From Sinomicrobium soli (GTDB lineage: Bacteria > Bacteroidota > Bacteroidia > Flavobacteriales > Flavobacteriaceae), in NCBI RefSeq assembly GCF_003285545.1, contig NZ_QLNV01000015.1, positions 1 to 64,000 on the forward strand: a stretch of 64,000 nt of DNA, in the 5' to 3' direction. Each line of letters opens with the position of its first letter. Position 1 is the first letter of the stretch. Under the pieces are notes generated by a model. It ran no database searches. It was not told the origin of the DNA and saw nothing but the letters and a program-made list of their open reading frames with translations. Shown piece by piece: positions 24,308-34,208 of the stretch. A program made the translations under genes and the position numbers.

Positions 24308-25771
24308 CTATATCTGTTTTCTCAGCCTGGCCACGGGGATGTCGAGCTGTTCCCTGTATTTGGCGATGGTCCTCCGGGCAATGGGATATCCCTTTTCCTT
24401 GAGCATGACGGCCAGCCTGTCGTCGGTCAGGGGAGACCTTTTATCCTCTTCCTCGATAATGCTTTCGAGTATTTTCTTGATCTCACGGGTGGAGACATCT
24501 TCTCCCTGTTCGTTTTTCATGGCTTCCGAAAAGAATTCCTTGATCAGTTTGGTGCCGTAGGGCGTATCTACATATTTACTGTTGGCCACTCTCGATACGG
24601 TAGAGACATCCATTCCTATACGGTCTGCAATGTCCTTGAGGATCATCGGTTTCAATTTTCTTTCATCGCCGGTCAGGAAATATTCTTTCTGGTAATGCAT
24701 AATGGCATTCATGGTTACAAAGAGTGTTTCCTGCCGCTGTTTTATGGCATCTATAAACCATTTTGCCGCATCGAGTTTCTGTTTGATAAACTGTACGGCA
24801 TCTTTCTGTGATCTTGATTTTTCCCTGGAATCCTTATATCCCTGCAACATGTTGCTGTACTCTTTGGAGACGTGTAACTGCGGGGCATTCCTTCCGTTGA
24901 GCGACAGTTCGAGCTCCCCGTCCACAATGCGGATACTGAAATCAGGCACCACGTGCTCGATCATGCGGTTATTCCCGGAATAGGAACTTCCGGGCTTGGG
25001 ATTGAGCCGCTCTATTTCCTGGATGGCATCTCTTAACTCTTCTTCTCCGATATGGTGTCTTTGAAGTAGTTTGTTATAGTGTTTTTTGGAGAACTGCTCG
25101 AAGGAGCGTTCAATGATATCTATGGCCATCAGGACGGGAGGAGTGGGTTTTTTACGCCTCAACTGGATCAGGAGACACTCCTTCAGGTCCCTGGCAGCTA
25201 CTCCTGCCGGATCGAGTTGCTGGACCAGGCGGAGCACTTTTTCTATGGTCTCCTCGTCGGTGTAGATGTTCTGGGTAAAGGCGAGGTCATCCATAATGTC
25301 TTCTACAGACCGTCTTATGTAGCCGCTCTCGTCTACACTGCCTACCAGGAATTCGGCAATATCCCGCTGGTTGTCGTTCAGGCTGTAGGTGTTGAGCTGA
25401 TTTACGAGGTTCTGGTGAAAGGAGGTCCCTGCCGCGTAGGGCACACTTTTTTCCTCGTCGTCTGCGCTGTAGTTATTGGTCTGAAGCCGGTATTCGGGGA
25501 TTTCGTCATCACTGAGATATTCGTCTACGTTGATGTCTTCGGCTTCTATCTTTTCATTGCCATCGTCGTAAGGATCGTCCTGAGCACCGTAGAGATCGTC
25601 ATCGTAAGCGGCTTCTTCCTCCTTGCCGCTTTCCAGAGCCGGGTTTTCCTCGATCTCCTGCTTGAGGCGCTGTTCAAAAGCCTGGGTAGGCAATTGTATC
25701 AGCTTCATCAACTGGATCTGTTGAGGCGATAGCTTCTGGGATAATTTGAACTGTAACTGTTGCTTCAGCAT
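24308..25771 (-). CDS. rpoN: RNA polymerase sigma-54 factor
   Basis: The 487-residue protein has the three sigma-54 regions: a Gln/Leu-rich region I (residues 1-50, QLQFKLSQKLSPQQIQLMKLIQLP), an acidic region II (about 50-110) and the core and DNA-binding region, ending in the RpoN box ARRTIAKYREQLDIP (about residues 466-480). Sigma-54 needs an AAA+ activator; none is encoded in the window. Its own -7 element lies 33 bases upstream. Confidence 0.97.
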   Translation of the reverse strand: MLKQQLQFKLSQKLSPQQIQLMKLIQLPTQAFEQRLKQEIEENPALESGKEEEAAYDDDLYGAQDDPYDDGNEKIEAEDINVDEYLSDDEIPEYRLQTNNYSADDEEKSVPYAAGTSFHQNLVNQLNTYSLNDNQRDIAEFLVGSVDESGYIRRSVEDIMDDLAFTQNIYTDEETIEKVLRLVQQLDPAGVAARDLKECLLIQLRRKKPTPPVLMAIDIIERSFEQFSKKHYNKLLQRHHIGEEELRDAIQEIERLNPKPGSSYSGNNRMIEHVVPDFSIRIVDGELELSLNGRNAPQLHVSKEYSNMLQGYKDSREKSRSQKDAVQFIKQKLDAAKWFIDAIKQRQETLFVTMNAIMHYQKEYFLTGDERKLKPMILKDIADRIGMDVSTVSRVANSKYVDTPYGTKLIKEFFSEAMKNEQGEDVSTREIKKILESIIEEEDKRSPLTDDRLAVMLKEKGYPIARRTIAKYREQLDIPVARLRKQI

Positions 25772-25803
25772 CTGTTATTGCGATTAAAACCGGATGTATA
25801 CTA

Positions 25804-25811
25804 CAAAAATA
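25804..25811 (-). promoter_or_regulatory. -7 element of rpoN
   Basis: The minus strand reads TATTTTTG, an exact TAnnTTTG match 33 bases before the rpoN start. It lies between the proposed terminator of asnS and rpoN. Confidence 0.6.
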
Positions 25812-25897
25812 GTCGAAAACTTTGAACCGGGGAAAGATTGACAGTTAAAGAAGTCTGCCCGGTATGTGGCGGTCTCCCGCCGGGTGGGGAGTAGGAG

Positions 25898-25932
25898 AAA
25901 CTCCCGGGGGCGCAAACCACATCCGGGAGTTT
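25898..25932 (-). terminator. hairpin after asnS
   Basis: AAACTCCCGG (25898-25907) pairs perfectly with CCGGGAGTTT (25923-25932) around 15 bases. On the minus strand it follows the asnS stop by 12 bases, but only three Ts close it there. Confidence 0.65.
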
Positions 25933-25943
25933 TTGATATGAGA

Positions 25944-27377
25944 TCAGAATTCTGCGTTCTGCGGAGTCCGCGGAAAGGGGATGACATCCCTGATATTGGT
26001 CATTCCCGTGGTAAAGAGGACGAGCCGTTCGAAGCCCAGTCCGAAACCGCTGTGCACGGCAGTACCGTATTTTCTCAGGTCCAGGTACCACCAGAGTTCC
26101 TTTTCGTCGATCCCCATGGCACGCACCTTTTCCAGGAGCACGTCATACCGCTCTTCCCGTTGTGAGCCTCCTACGATCTCCCCGATGCCGGGAAAGAGGA
26201 TATCCATGGCCCTTACGGTCTGGCCATCGTCGTTCAGCCGCATATAGAACGCCTTGATCTTTGCGGGATAATCAAACAGGATTACCGGGCACTTGAAGTG
26301 CTTTTCCACCAGGTAGCGTTCGTGTTCGCTTTGCAGGTCGGCCCCCCATTCCTCGATCAGGTACCGGAATTTCTTCTTTTTGTTGGGCTTGCTGTTCCTG
26401 AGGATATCGATAGCTTCCGTATAGCTTACCCGCTTAAAGTTGTTGTCCAGGACGAAATGCAGCTTTTCCGTAAGGGTCATCCCGCTCCTTTCGTTCTGGG
26501 GTTTTGTTTTTTCCTCATCGGCCAGGCGCTTCTCCAGGAACTCCAGGTCGTCCTTGCAATGCTCCAGCGCATAGCGCACCACATACTTGATAAAATCCTC
26601 GGCCAGGTCCATATTGCCATCCAGGTCCATGAAAGCCACTTCGGGCTCTATCATCCAGAATTCGGCCAGGTGCCTGGAGGTATTGGAGTTTTCGGCACGG
26701 AACGTAGGGCCGAAGGTATACACTTTTCCCAGCGACATGGCATAGGCTTCTGCTTCGAGCTGTCCGGACACGGTGAGATTGGTTTCCTTGCCGAAAAAAT
26801 CTTCCCTGTAGTTTACACTGCCGTCTTCTTCCAGCGGAGGGTTTTTGGCATCGAGGGTGGTGACGCGGAACATCTCTCCCGCTCCTTCCGCATCACTTCC
26901 GGTGATCACGGGGGTATTTACATAATTGAACCCGTTGTTCTGAAAATACCGGTGCACGGCAAACGAGAGCGCCGACCGTACCCTCATCACCGCTCCGAAA
27001 GTATTGGTCCGGGTACGCAGGTGGGCTTTTTCCCTGAGGAACTCCAGCGAGTGTTTTTTGGGCTGTATGGGATATTCGTCCGGGTGGGCATCGCCCAGTA
27101 TTTTAAGTTCGCCAACCTGTATTTCTACCTTTTGCCCTTTTCCGGAGCTCTCTACCAGTGTGCCCTGTATATGGAGTGCGGCCCCCGTGGTAATGCGCCT
27201 CAGGGTTTCTTCGGAGGTGTTGTCAAAATCCACTACACATTGGATGTTGTGAATGGTGGAACCGTCGTTCAGGGCAATGAAACGATTACTCCTGAAGGTT
27301 CTTACCCATCCCTTGACACTGATCTCCTGCAATAACAAATCTTTGGTGAGCAGGTCTTTTACGCAGTATGCCTTCAT
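25944..27377 (-). CDS. asnS: asparaginyl-tRNA synthetase
   Basis: AsnRS charges tRNA-Asn with asparagine. I start at ATG 27377 ([10 protein letters not shown]), giving 477 residues; six more codons are open upstream. The N-terminal OB-fold ([21 protein letters not shown]) and class II motifs are present: motif 2 in [25 protein letters not shown] and motif 3 in [14 protein letters not shown]. Asn specificity over Asp is inferred from the overall match. Terminator-like pairing lies just downstream. Confidence 0.96.
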   Translation of the reverse strand: MKAYCVKDLLTKDLLLQEISVKGWVRTFRSNRFIALNDGSTIHNIQCVVDFDNTSEETLRRITTGAALHIQGTLVESSGKGQKVEIQVGELKILGDAHPDEYPIQPKKHSLEFLREKAHLRTRTNTFGAVMRVRSALSFAVHRYFQNNGFNYVNTPVITGSDAEGAGEMFRVTTLDAKNPPLEEDGSVNYREDFFGKETNLTVSGQLEAEAYAMSLGKVYTFGPTFRAENSNTSRHLAEFWMIEPEVAFMDLDGNMDLAEDFIKYVVRYALEHCKDDLEFLEKRLADEEKTKPQNERSGMTLTEKLHFVLDNNFKRVSYTEAIDILRNSKPNKKKKFRYLIEEWGADLQSEHERYLVEKHFKCPVILFDYPAKIKAFYMRLNDDGQTVRAMDILFPGIGEIVGGSQREERYDVLLEKVRAMGIDEKELWWYLDLRKYGTAVHSGFGLGFERLVLFTTGMTNIRDVIPFPRTPQNAEF

Positions 27378-27468
27378 GTTCTTATGAGCTTGCAAATAAA
27401 ATTATACACGCTTTCCACAGCCGTTCTGCTGTAGAAAAAAGCGTGATAATGCGATTAATACTAAGGGG

Positions 27469-27476
27469 CAAATATA
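27469..27476 (-). promoter_or_regulatory. -7 element of asnS
   Basis: The minus strand reads TATATTTG, an exact match to the -7 consensus, about 92 bases before the asnS start. Confidence 0.5.
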
Positions 27477-27499
27477 GTTGTTTTTTCAAAGAATGCAGG

Positions 27500-27655
27500 G
27501 CGATCAGGGTTTTGAATGTTGAATTGTCTGAAGCACGGGGCACGGAGCTTGAAGTGGGGAGTTTTTCCCGACCGCAGCGTCTGTACCGGCTTCTGGCCGG
27601 GGGAGGGATCTCCGGGCCTTCAGTGATGTTGCTGAAGCTCTTCCGAACAGATTGA
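27500..27655 (+). repeat. degenerate copy of the TGTCATTC-ended dispersed element
   Basis: The stretch shares AGCTTGAAGT-GGGAG with the start of the 46399 element and GATCTCCGGG-CTTC-GT-ATG-TG-T-AAG-TC with the middle of the 61359 element. The TGTCATTC ends are lost. It fills the gap between asnS and the MMPL gene and has no coding appearance. Confidence 0.45.
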
Positions 27656-27667
27656 TTAACCAGTATA

Positions 27668-30055
27668 TCAACTGTCGTCATCGTCTCCGGTGAGGACATC
27701 AAAATTGGGCTCTTTCAGGATTTTCCTGTTGGCAATGCTCTTTTCCAGCGACAACAGCAATGAAGGGAGCAGGATAAGGTTGGACATCATGGCGAACAGC
27801 AGGGTAATGGATACGAGTCCTCCCAGGGCTACGGTACCGCCGAAACTCGATGTCGTGAAAACGGAAAAGCCGAAGAGCAGTACAATGGAAGTGTAGAACA
27901 TGCTCACTCCTGTTTCCCGCAGTGCGGCATATACCGATTTTCGTATTTTCCAGCCGTTGCTCACCAGTTCCTGCCGGTATTTGGCCAGGAAATGTATGGT
28001 GTCGTCTACGGATATACCAAAAGCGATACTGAAAACCAGTATGGTAGACGGTTTGATGGGGATGCCCAGGTACCCCATGACCCCGGCCGTGATAAGCAGG
28101 GGAAAGATATTGGGAACCAGCGATATGAGGATCATCCGGAAAGACCGGAACATATAGGCCATAAACAGCGAGATCAGGAAAACGGCCAGGGCCAGCGATG
28201 CGATCAGGTTGTTGACCAGGTATTTGGTGCCTTTCATAAACACCAGGGCCTTTCCTGTAAGCGTTACTTCGTAGCGGTCTTCGGGAAACAGCTTTTTTAT
28301 GGTGGTCTGCACCTGTTCCAGGGCATCTTCCATGTTATCGGTTCCCATATCCTGCATAAAGGTGGTTATACGGGCGATCTGCCCGGTGGAATCGACAAAG
28401 CTGTGTAACAGGTCTGCATTATCCGACGATTTCCGGGCATACGACAATATAAAGTGATTTTCCTGGTTTGTGGGAAGTTGATAATAATTGGGGTTCCCGT
28501 TGTAATAGGCCTGTTTGGAATACTTGACCAGGTTTACCACCGAAATGGGTTTGGACAGGCCGGGGATATCGGTAATAAGGTTTTCCAGTTCGTCCATTCT
28601 GCGGAGTGTAGACAGCTTCATGACCCCGTTTTTCCTTTTGGTATCGATGGTGATCTCCAGGGGCATGATACCGTCAAATTCCTTTTCGAAGAAGCGGATA
28701 TCCCTGAAGAAATCAGTGTTTTTAGGCATGTCCTCGATCAGGCTGCCCGATATTTTTATCTGGTAGATCCCGATAATTCCCAGGATCAGCAGTACGATAG
28801 AGGTGATGGAAATGGCGATACGCCTATGCTTTACGATATGTACATTCCATTTTACAAAACCGCCGATCCATTTTTTGTTCAGGTGTTTGAGGTGGCGGTT
28901 TTTCGGAACGGGCATAAAGCTGTATATGACCGGAATGATCAGCAGTGAAAGGATAAAAATGGTCATGATGTTTATGGAAGCCACGATCCCGAATTCCTTC
29001 AGCAGCGTACTCTCCGTAACAATAAAGGAAGCAAAGCCTATCGCCGTGGTCGCATTGGTCATCAGCGTGGCATTCCCTACCTTGGAAACCACTCTCTGCA
29101 GTGATTTGGCCTGGTTGCCGTGTTTCTGTATTTCCTGCTGGTATTTGTTGATGAGGAAGATACAGTTCGGGATACCGATCACTATGATGAGCGGCGGGAT
29201 GAGTGCGGTAAGCACGGTGATCTCGTAGTGCAGAAGCCCCAGTGTCCCGAAAGCCCACATGACCCCGATAATGACCACGATCATGGAGATAAAGGTAGCC
29301 CTGAAAGAGCGGAAAAAGAAAAAGAAAATCAGGGAGGTGACCCCCAGCGCGGCCAGGATAAACCCTCCTATTTCGTCGATGATATTCTGGGAATTCAGGG
29401 TGCGGACATAGGGCATTCCCGAAACGTGGACCTTAAGCCCGGTATTTTTTTCGAATTTTTCAATGAGCGGGACAAAGTCGTTAAAAATAAAATCTTTTCT
29501 TACCGGCGTGTTTACGATCTCCTTGTCCAGGTATACGGCGGTACGAATGGTCTGGGTCTCCTTGTTAAAGAGCAGGCCTTCATAAAAAGGCAGTTCGTGG
29601 AAAAGATGCTGTTTCAGGGTGTCTATGGCCTCTTCCGATTCCAGGGGGTGTGTGATAAGGGGGTTGAGTTCAAACTGTTGTTTTTCGTCGTTCTTTACCA
29701 GTTCCCTGAGGTTCTCCGTCGAAACGACAAGGTCTACTTCGGGGAAGGCATTGAGCTGTTTGCTCAGCCTGTTCCAGAGGTTGAAGTGTTCCGGGGTAAA
29801 AAGGGAGGGATCCTTGACTGCGAGTACAATGAGGTTGCCTTCTTCCCCGAAAGTCTCGAGGAATTTGTTGTACTGTATGTTTACCGGGTGATGATCGGGC
29901 AGCAGATTGGCTTCGGTATAGGTGAAACGCATGTTTTTCCACTGGACGGCCAGAAAAACCGTAAGCCCCGTAATGATAAGGAGTATCAATATCCTGTTGC
30001 GGAGAATTACCCTGGCAACCCGCTCCCAAAACCCTTTGCTAATCCAAGCGACCAT
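27668..30055 (-). CDS. RND/MMPL family transporter
   Basis: This 795-residue inner-membrane protein has the RND layout: a helix near residue 20, a large periplasmic loop, five helices (about residues 230-400), then the same pattern again, with the last helices around 630-780. The second half of each repeat carries the sterol-sensing-like segment (GIPNCIFLINKY; AFGISVDDTIHFLAKY), where the Asp pair VDD is the proton site. It probably exports a lipid or hydrophobic molecule. It lies 46 bases after the DUF5686 gene on the same strand. Confidence 0.92.
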   Translation of the reverse strand: MVAWISKGFWERVARVILRNRILILLIITGLTVFLAVQWKNMRFTYTEANLLPDHHPVNIQYNKFLETFGEEGNLIVLAVKDPSLFTPEHFNLWNRLSKQLNAFPEVDLVVSTENLRELVKNDEKQQFELNPLITHPLESEEAIDTLKQHLFHELPFYEGLLFNKETQTIRTAVYLDKEIVNTPVRKDFIFNDFVPLIEKFEKNTGLKVHVSGMPYVRTLNSQNIIDEIGGFILAALGVTSLIFFFFFRSFRATFISMIVVIIGVMWAFGTLGLLHYEITVLTALIPPLIIVIGIPNCIFLINKYQQEIQKHGNQAKSLQRVVSKVGNATLMTNATTAIGFASFIVTESTLLKEFGIVASINIMTIFILSLLIIPVIYSFMPVPKNRHLKHLNKKWIGGFVKWNVHIVKHRRIAISITSIVLLILGIIGIYQIKISGSLIEDMPKNTDFFRDIRFFEKEFDGIMPLEITIDTKRKNGVMKLSTLRRMDELENLITDIPGLSKPISVVNLVKYSKQAYYNGNPNYYQLPTNQENHFILSYARKSSDNADLLHSFVDSTGQIARITTFMQDMGTDNMEDALEQVQTTIKKLFPEDRYEVTLTGKALVFMKGTKYLVNNLIASLALAVFLISLFMAYMFRSFRMILISLVPNIFPLLITAGVMGYLGIPIKPSTILVFSIAFGISVDDTIHFLAKYRQELVSNGWKIRKSVYAALRETGVSMFYTSIVLLFGFSVFTTSSFGGTVALGGLVSITLLFAMMSNLILLPSLLLSLEKSIANRKILKEPNFDVLTGDDDDS

Positions 30056-30073
30056 TTTGTTTTTTTAACCGGG

Positions 30074-30081
30074 CAAAGGTA
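30074..30081 (-). promoter_or_regulatory. -7 element before the MMPL gene
   Basis: The minus strand reads TACCTTTG, an exact match, 18 bases before the start codon and within the gap to the DUF5686 gene, so the transporter may have its own promoter. Confidence 0.55.
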
Positions 30082-30101
30082 AGGAATTCAGGCATAACAG
30101 C

Positions 30102-32627
30102 CTAAAAACCCAGGCTCATGTAGTAGGTAAACTTAAAAGAGATGTTTTCATCAAACCGGGGCAACTGGTATGCCCCGTAGCGGTACATGGCACTCAGGCC
30201 GAACCCCTTGAAGATCTTGTTCAGCTCGAAACCGCTTTCCAGGTATCCCTTGTTGAACGACCGGACGTCTATACCGATGTGTTTTTCACTGTGCGTAACG
30301 CTCCCCAGGGCAAACCTGGAGATCAGGATGAGTTCCGGTTTTATCGGGCCGGCGATCTTAAACCGGTTGGATTGGTGCTTTACCTGGAGCATCAGGTACC
30401 TGTCGGAATAAAATTCGTTGAAATACATGGTTTCCAGGCTGTTGCGACCGGCTACGGAAAATCGTTGCAGAATGACATCACCCCTGGGCTGGTTGGGAGA
30501 GGCTTGGTACAGGTGGGTTACGGGCAGGTCGCCGTAAGCCAGTCCGCCCGTAGCCAGTAAACTGCTTTTCGACCTGTTGGGGTGCTGAAATTCGTAGATC
30601 CCGCGGAAGTCGATCTTGGTAAAGTCGAAATCACCTTCCAGTACATTGCTCATGGCACGGGTTACCTGGACGGTGAAATTGGGGTATTCGTTTTTCATGG
30701 TAGCTTTTCCGTGCCTGGTCTGCATATACCGGCTGAAGGGGTTCCACTGTAAGGCCAGGGTAGCTTCCGAAAGCTTGAAATGGTGGTAGGAATCGCCCTG
30801 GTGTACATAGAAGTAGTTGTAGGCCGGAACGATATTGCTTTGGCTGAACTGGATCTTGGCCCCTATTTTTGCCGTGATATCGTGTTCGAGGTAGGCACTT
30901 GACCTGCGGGTCTTGTGAAACATGGTGATATTGAACAGGCGGGGTTCAAAAAGAGAAAAATTGCGGGCTTCGTTGATGAACTCGGTACCGCCGGTTTCCA
31001 CGAGGTCATCCATATAGGATGCCCCTATCCAGGTGTTGGTTATTTTGGCCAGGCGTGCTGCGCCGTCCAGCCCGAATTTTATCTTCTTGTCTTTGGTGCC
31101 GTATACACTGTAAGCCTTCAGGCGGTATTTCGAGGAGAAGTCGGTGTTGGTCACCGCGCCCATACCGATCCGGAAACCTTCGTAGTTGTTGTATTTGAGC
31201 AGGTACCTCAGGTCGAGGTCTACATATTTGATCGGGTAATACCCCTTGATCAGTTTCCTTGCCAGGTGTATCTTGCGCTCGGCATTATTGGCGTCTACCA
31301 CGCTGTCCAGTACTTCGTAGGTCTGCTGCCCTCTTTGCGTGAGCGGAATGGTACGGTACCGGTTCCAGTAATCTTCGTCCCTGCGGTGGGCATTGTCCTC
31401 TATTTCCATGGCAATGCCTTTCCCCTTGATCGTCACCGGCTTGTTGAAACTGTAATCAAAGTTTTCTTCCCTGCTGATAAAATGGATGTTCCGGGAGATA
31501 TCCTGCCGGGTAGAGGAGTTGATGGTATCTTCCGTTTTTTTGCCGAAATCGGTAAACGAGACCCCGAGCAGGGATATGCCGTCTTCATTTTTTCCCCTGA
31601 TGATCCTGATCTGCCTGGACTCCGGAAACCACAGGTCCTGTTCCGGGAAATAGCGGAATGTCTGGGAAGCGTCGATATTGATAATGGCCTTGAGTTGTGC
31701 TATGCCTTTCTGCAGGGCATAAGACAGGGTGTCGATATAAAGCACCCCTTCCATACCGGCAGTTTTCCGTTTTTCTTTCGGGAAATAGTGTATCATGTAT
31801 GCCGCCCTGCCGGTCTCCTTGTTCACGACCGTGTCGAGCAGCTTGTAGTGATAGGCGGTAAGGGCATTGGAACCGACGGGGCCGGGATATTTTGTGCCCA
31901 GGATAGCATAATTGTTGTCGTAAAAGGAAAAGGACTGCATCTGTATGGCGAGAATTTCATACAGCGGCTCCCGGAATCCCGCCATTTTTGTGGCCAGTAC
32001 CGTTTCCCTTTTCCCCTTGCGGGTGTTGAAGAGATATTCCGAAACCTTTTCCGACAGGTACAGGTGCGATCGCGACAATTCCTTTTTGAGGAGATAATTG
32101 GTAGAGTCGGGTTTGACGAATATTTTTTTTCCTCTTTCCTCTTTGTAAATGGAATCGATACTTCCGGAAATGGAATCGGGGTTTGCCGTGACCAGCAACT
32201 TGTTGTAGGCCTTGAAGGAAAAACTCTCCAGCTTTTTTTCGGGGTTATTGAGTTTTCGCCTTTTCAGCGTTTCCCGGATAATGCCGATGGCGGGGTTTTC
32301 CCCACCCTGAACGACGACTTCCCGGAGTTTTTCCGGTGATGGGGACAGGGATACGGTGTAGTAATGCTGTTCCGGGACCAGGGATACCTTCTTCTGGGTA
32401 TAACCGATATATGAAAAAGTAAGTTCGAGAATATTTCCCCCGGGGTTTTCGATCTCGAATTTCCCTTCTGCGTCGGTGATGGCGCCTTTTCCCGTATTGG
32501 TGACTATATTGGAGAACGGCAGCGGGACACCGGTGTCCCGGTCGCGTACCATCCCGGAGATCATGTCCTGGGCATGGCCTGTTAAAGAGGTGGTCAGAAC
32601 AAGGAACAGGATCAGGAAATTTCTCAT
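30102..32627 (-). CDS. DUF5686 outer-membrane protein with carboxypeptidase-like domain
   Basis: The 841-residue protein has a signal peptide (MRNFLILFLVLTTSLTGHAQ), then a carboxypeptidase D regulatory-like domain (about residues 20-110: ISGMVRDRDTGVPLPFSNIVT, TDAEGKFEI), then the long DUF5686 region, ending in beta-strand sequence (YRYGAYQLPRFDENISFKFTYYMSLGF) whose final Phe suits an outer-membrane barrel. Function unknown; such proteins are common in Bacteroidota. It sits between the frr operon terminator and the MMPL gene. Confidence 0.9.
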   Translation of the reverse strand: MRNFLILFLVLTTSLTGHAQDMISGMVRDRDTGVPLPFSNIVTNTGKGAITDAEGKFEIENPGGNILELTFSYIGYTQKKVSLVPEQHYYTVSLSPSPEKLREVVVQGGENPAIGIIRETLKRRKLNNPEKKLESFSFKAYNKLLVTANPDSISGSIDSIYKEERGKKIFVKPDSTNYLLKKELSRSHLYLSEKVSEYLFNTRKGKRETVLATKMAGFREPLYEILAIQMQSFSFYDNNYAILGTKYPGPVGSNALTAYHYKLLDTVVNKETGRAAYMIHYFPKEKRKTAGMEGVLYIDTLSYALQKGIAQLKAIINIDASQTFRYFPEQDLWFPESRQIRIIRGKNEDGISLLGVSFTDFGKKTEDTINSSTRQDISRNIHFISREENFDYSFNKPVTIKGKGIAMEIEDNAHRRDEDYWNRYRTIPLTQRGQQTYEVLDSVVDANNAERKIHLARKLIKGYYPIKYVDLDLRYLLKYNNYEGFRIGMGAVTNTDFSSKYRLKAYSVYGTKDKKIKFGLDGAARLAKITNTWIGASYMDDLVETGGTEFINEARNFSLFEPRLFNITMFHKTRRSSAYLEHDITAKIGAKIQFSQSNIVPAYNYFYVHQGDSYHHFKLSEATLALQWNPFSRYMQTRHGKATMKNEYPNFTVQVTRAMSNVLEGDFDFTKIDFRGIYEFQHPNRSKSSLLATGGLAYGDLPVTHLYQASPNQPRGDVILQRFSVAGRNSLETMYFNEFYSDRYLMLQVKHQSNRFKIAGPIKPELILISRFALGSVTHSEKHIGIDVRSFNKGYLESGFELNKIFKGFGLSAMYRYGAYQLPRFDENISFKFTYYMSLGF

Positions 32628-32679
32628 CGGTTCGGTAGATTATAATGGTAAACGGACAAAAAACGGGAATGTTATATAA

Positions 32680-32705
32680 AAAATGCCCGAAATCCCGGGC
32701 ATTTT
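32680..32705 (-). terminator. terminator of the pyrH-frr unit
   Basis: AAATGCCCG (32681-32689) pairs with CGGGCATTT (32696-32704) around six bases. On the minus strand the stem ends in at least five Ts. It lies 34 bases past the frr stop. Confidence 0.88.
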
Positions 32706-32738
32706 AATATGGTCGTGTCTGTCTGTTCCGGCACTCAT

Positions 32739-33296
32739 TTAAACGGTCATTATTTCCTTTTCCTTTACCGCTAACAGCTCATCGACTTTTTTGATATAGC
32801 TGTCGGTAAGGGTCTGAATATCCACCTCGGTATTTTTTTTGACATCTTCAGAGGCTTCTTCCAGCTTTTTAACCTCCTTGTTGGCATCCTGCCTGGACCC
32901 TCTTATGCTTACCTTGGCATCTTCGGATACGGCTTTGGCCTGTTTGACGAGCTCCTTGCGCCGTTCCTCGGTAAGGGGCGGAACATTGATAATGATGTTC
33001 TCCCCGTTATTCATCGGGTTGAACCCGATATTGGCTACGATAATGGCTTTTTCAATGGTCTGGAGCATGCCTTTCTCCCAGGGTTGTACCGTAATGGTAC
33101 GCGCATCGGGGGTGCTGATATTGGCTACCTGGCCCAGGGGGGTCTGCGATCCGTAGTAGTCCACGAAAATGCTTCCGAGCATAGCCGGGCTTGCCTTGCC
33201 GGCCCTGATATTGGTGAACTCTTTTTCCAGGTGGCTTAGGGCTCCTTCCATGGCCTCCGTGGTACTGTCCAGTATAAAGCTGATCTCTTCGTTCAT
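32739..33296 (-). CDS. frr: ribosome recycling factor
   Basis: RRF splits post-termination ribosomes together with EF-G. The 185-residue length and the motifs TNIRAGKASPAML, TPLGQVANISTPDARTITVQPW and the Lys/Glu-rich C-terminal coiled hairpin are typical. It follows pyrH by 35 bases, the normal neighbour order in many bacteria. Confidence 0.98.
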   Translation of the reverse strand: MNEEISFILDSTTEAMEGALSHLEKEFTNIRAGKASPAMLGSIFVDYYGSQTPLGQVANISTPDARTITVQPWEKGMLQTIEKAIIVANIGFNPMNNGENIIINVPPLTEERRKELVKQAKAVSEDAKVSIRGSRQDANKEVKKLEEASEDVKKNTEVDIQTLTDSYIKKVDELLAVKEKEIMTV

Positions 33297-33331
33297 GATG
33301 GTCCGTTTTTATTAGGTGGTAAACAGCGGGA

Positions 33332-34039
33332 TTAAAGATTTACCTTCGTTCCCACTTTTTCACCGGAAACAACTTTGTAAAGATTACCTTTTTTATTCAT
33401 ATCAAAAACAATAATCGGCAGTTCGTTTTCCTGGCTGAGGGTGAAAGCGGTGGTGTCCATTACTTTCAGGCCTTTTTTCAGGACATCGTCAAAGGTAATA
33501 TAATCAAATTTGGTAGCGTTTTCGTCTTTTTCCGGGTCGGAAGTGTAAATCCCGTCTACCCTGGTCCCTTTGAGGATGACGTCGGCATCGATCTCGATGG
33601 CGCGAAGTACGGCAGCGGAATCTGTGGTGAAATAGGGGTTGCCCGTTCCTCCGCCAAAGATAACGACGCGTCCCTTTTCGAGATGTCTTATGGCTCTTCT
33701 GCGTATAAACGGCTCGGCTACTTCATTGATATGGATGGCCGACTGCAGGCGCGTCTGTACTCCGGTATTCTCAAGGGCGCTCTGGAGTGCCAGGCCGTTG
33801 ATAACGGTGGCCAGCATGCCCATATGGTCGCCCTGAACGCGGTCCATGCCGTTGCTGGCGCCGGCTACTCCCCTGAAAATGTTTCCTCCCCCGATGACTA
33901 TGGCTACCTGAACACCTTTTTCCGCGATTTCCCTGATATCATTGGCATATTCTGAAAGGCGCCGGGGATCTATCCCGTATTGCTTTTGTCCCATCAGTGC
34001 CTCTCCACTGAGTTTGAGGAGAATTCTTTTGTATTGCAT
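33332..34039 (-). CDS. pyrH: uridylate kinase
   Basis: UMP kinase makes UDP from UMP. The 235-residue protein begins with [14 protein letters not shown] and has [11 protein letters not shown] for the phosphate loop, [17 protein letters not shown] and [18 protein letters not shown], all classical for the bacterial hexameric enzyme. It has its own promoter element and is cut off from tsf by a terminator. Confidence 0.98.
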   Translation of the reverse strand: MQYKRILLKLSGEALMGQKQYGIDPRRLSEYANDIREIAEKGVQVAIVIGGGNIFRGVAGASNGMDRVQGDHMGMLATVINGLALQSALENTGVQTRLQSAIHINEVAEPFIRRRAIRHLEKGRVVIFGGGTGNPYFTTDSAAVLRAIEIDADVILKGTRVDGIYTSDPEKDENATKFDYITFDDVLKKGLKVMDTTAFTLSQENELPIIVFDMNKKGNLYKVVSGEKVGTKVNL

Positions 34040-34061
34040 AGTTTTTCGGATGAGTTGTGTG

Positions 34062-34069
34062 CAAATATA
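34062..34069 (-). promoter_or_regulatory. -7 element of pyrH-frr
   Basis: The minus strand reads TATATTTG, an exact match, 22 bases before the pyrH start codon and after the tsf terminator. Confidence 0.65.
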
Positions 34070-34142
34070 ATGATTATCTCAAATTAGGAAAGTGGAAATT
34101 TTAATCCCCTGCGGCTTTTTGTGATCTTCCCGTAACAAGAAA

Positions 34143-34172
34143 AAAGCCACACCGTAACCGGTATGGCTTTTC
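34143..34172 (-). terminator. terminator after tsf
   Basis: AAAAGCCA plus ACCG (34143-34155, one unpaired base) fold on CGGT plus TGGCTTTT (34160-34172). On the minus strand the stem runs into six Ts. It ends the rplM-rpsI-rpsB-tsf transcript before pyrH. Confidence 0.88.
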
Positions 34173-34208
34173 ATATGATCAGAACCGGTATTTCCGGTAT
34201 TTGTCGTA

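Noticed and set aside
24308-25771. Sigma-54 dependent promoters near rpoN
   Set aside because: I looked by eye for GG-N10-GC elements before nearby genes and saw none that stood out from GC-rich background. Genes here have TAnnTTTG elements instead.
30915-32339. 474-codon plus-strand frame opposite the DUF5686 gene
   Set aside because: It lies fully inside a well-recognised gene on the other strand and shows no motif, start context or promoter.
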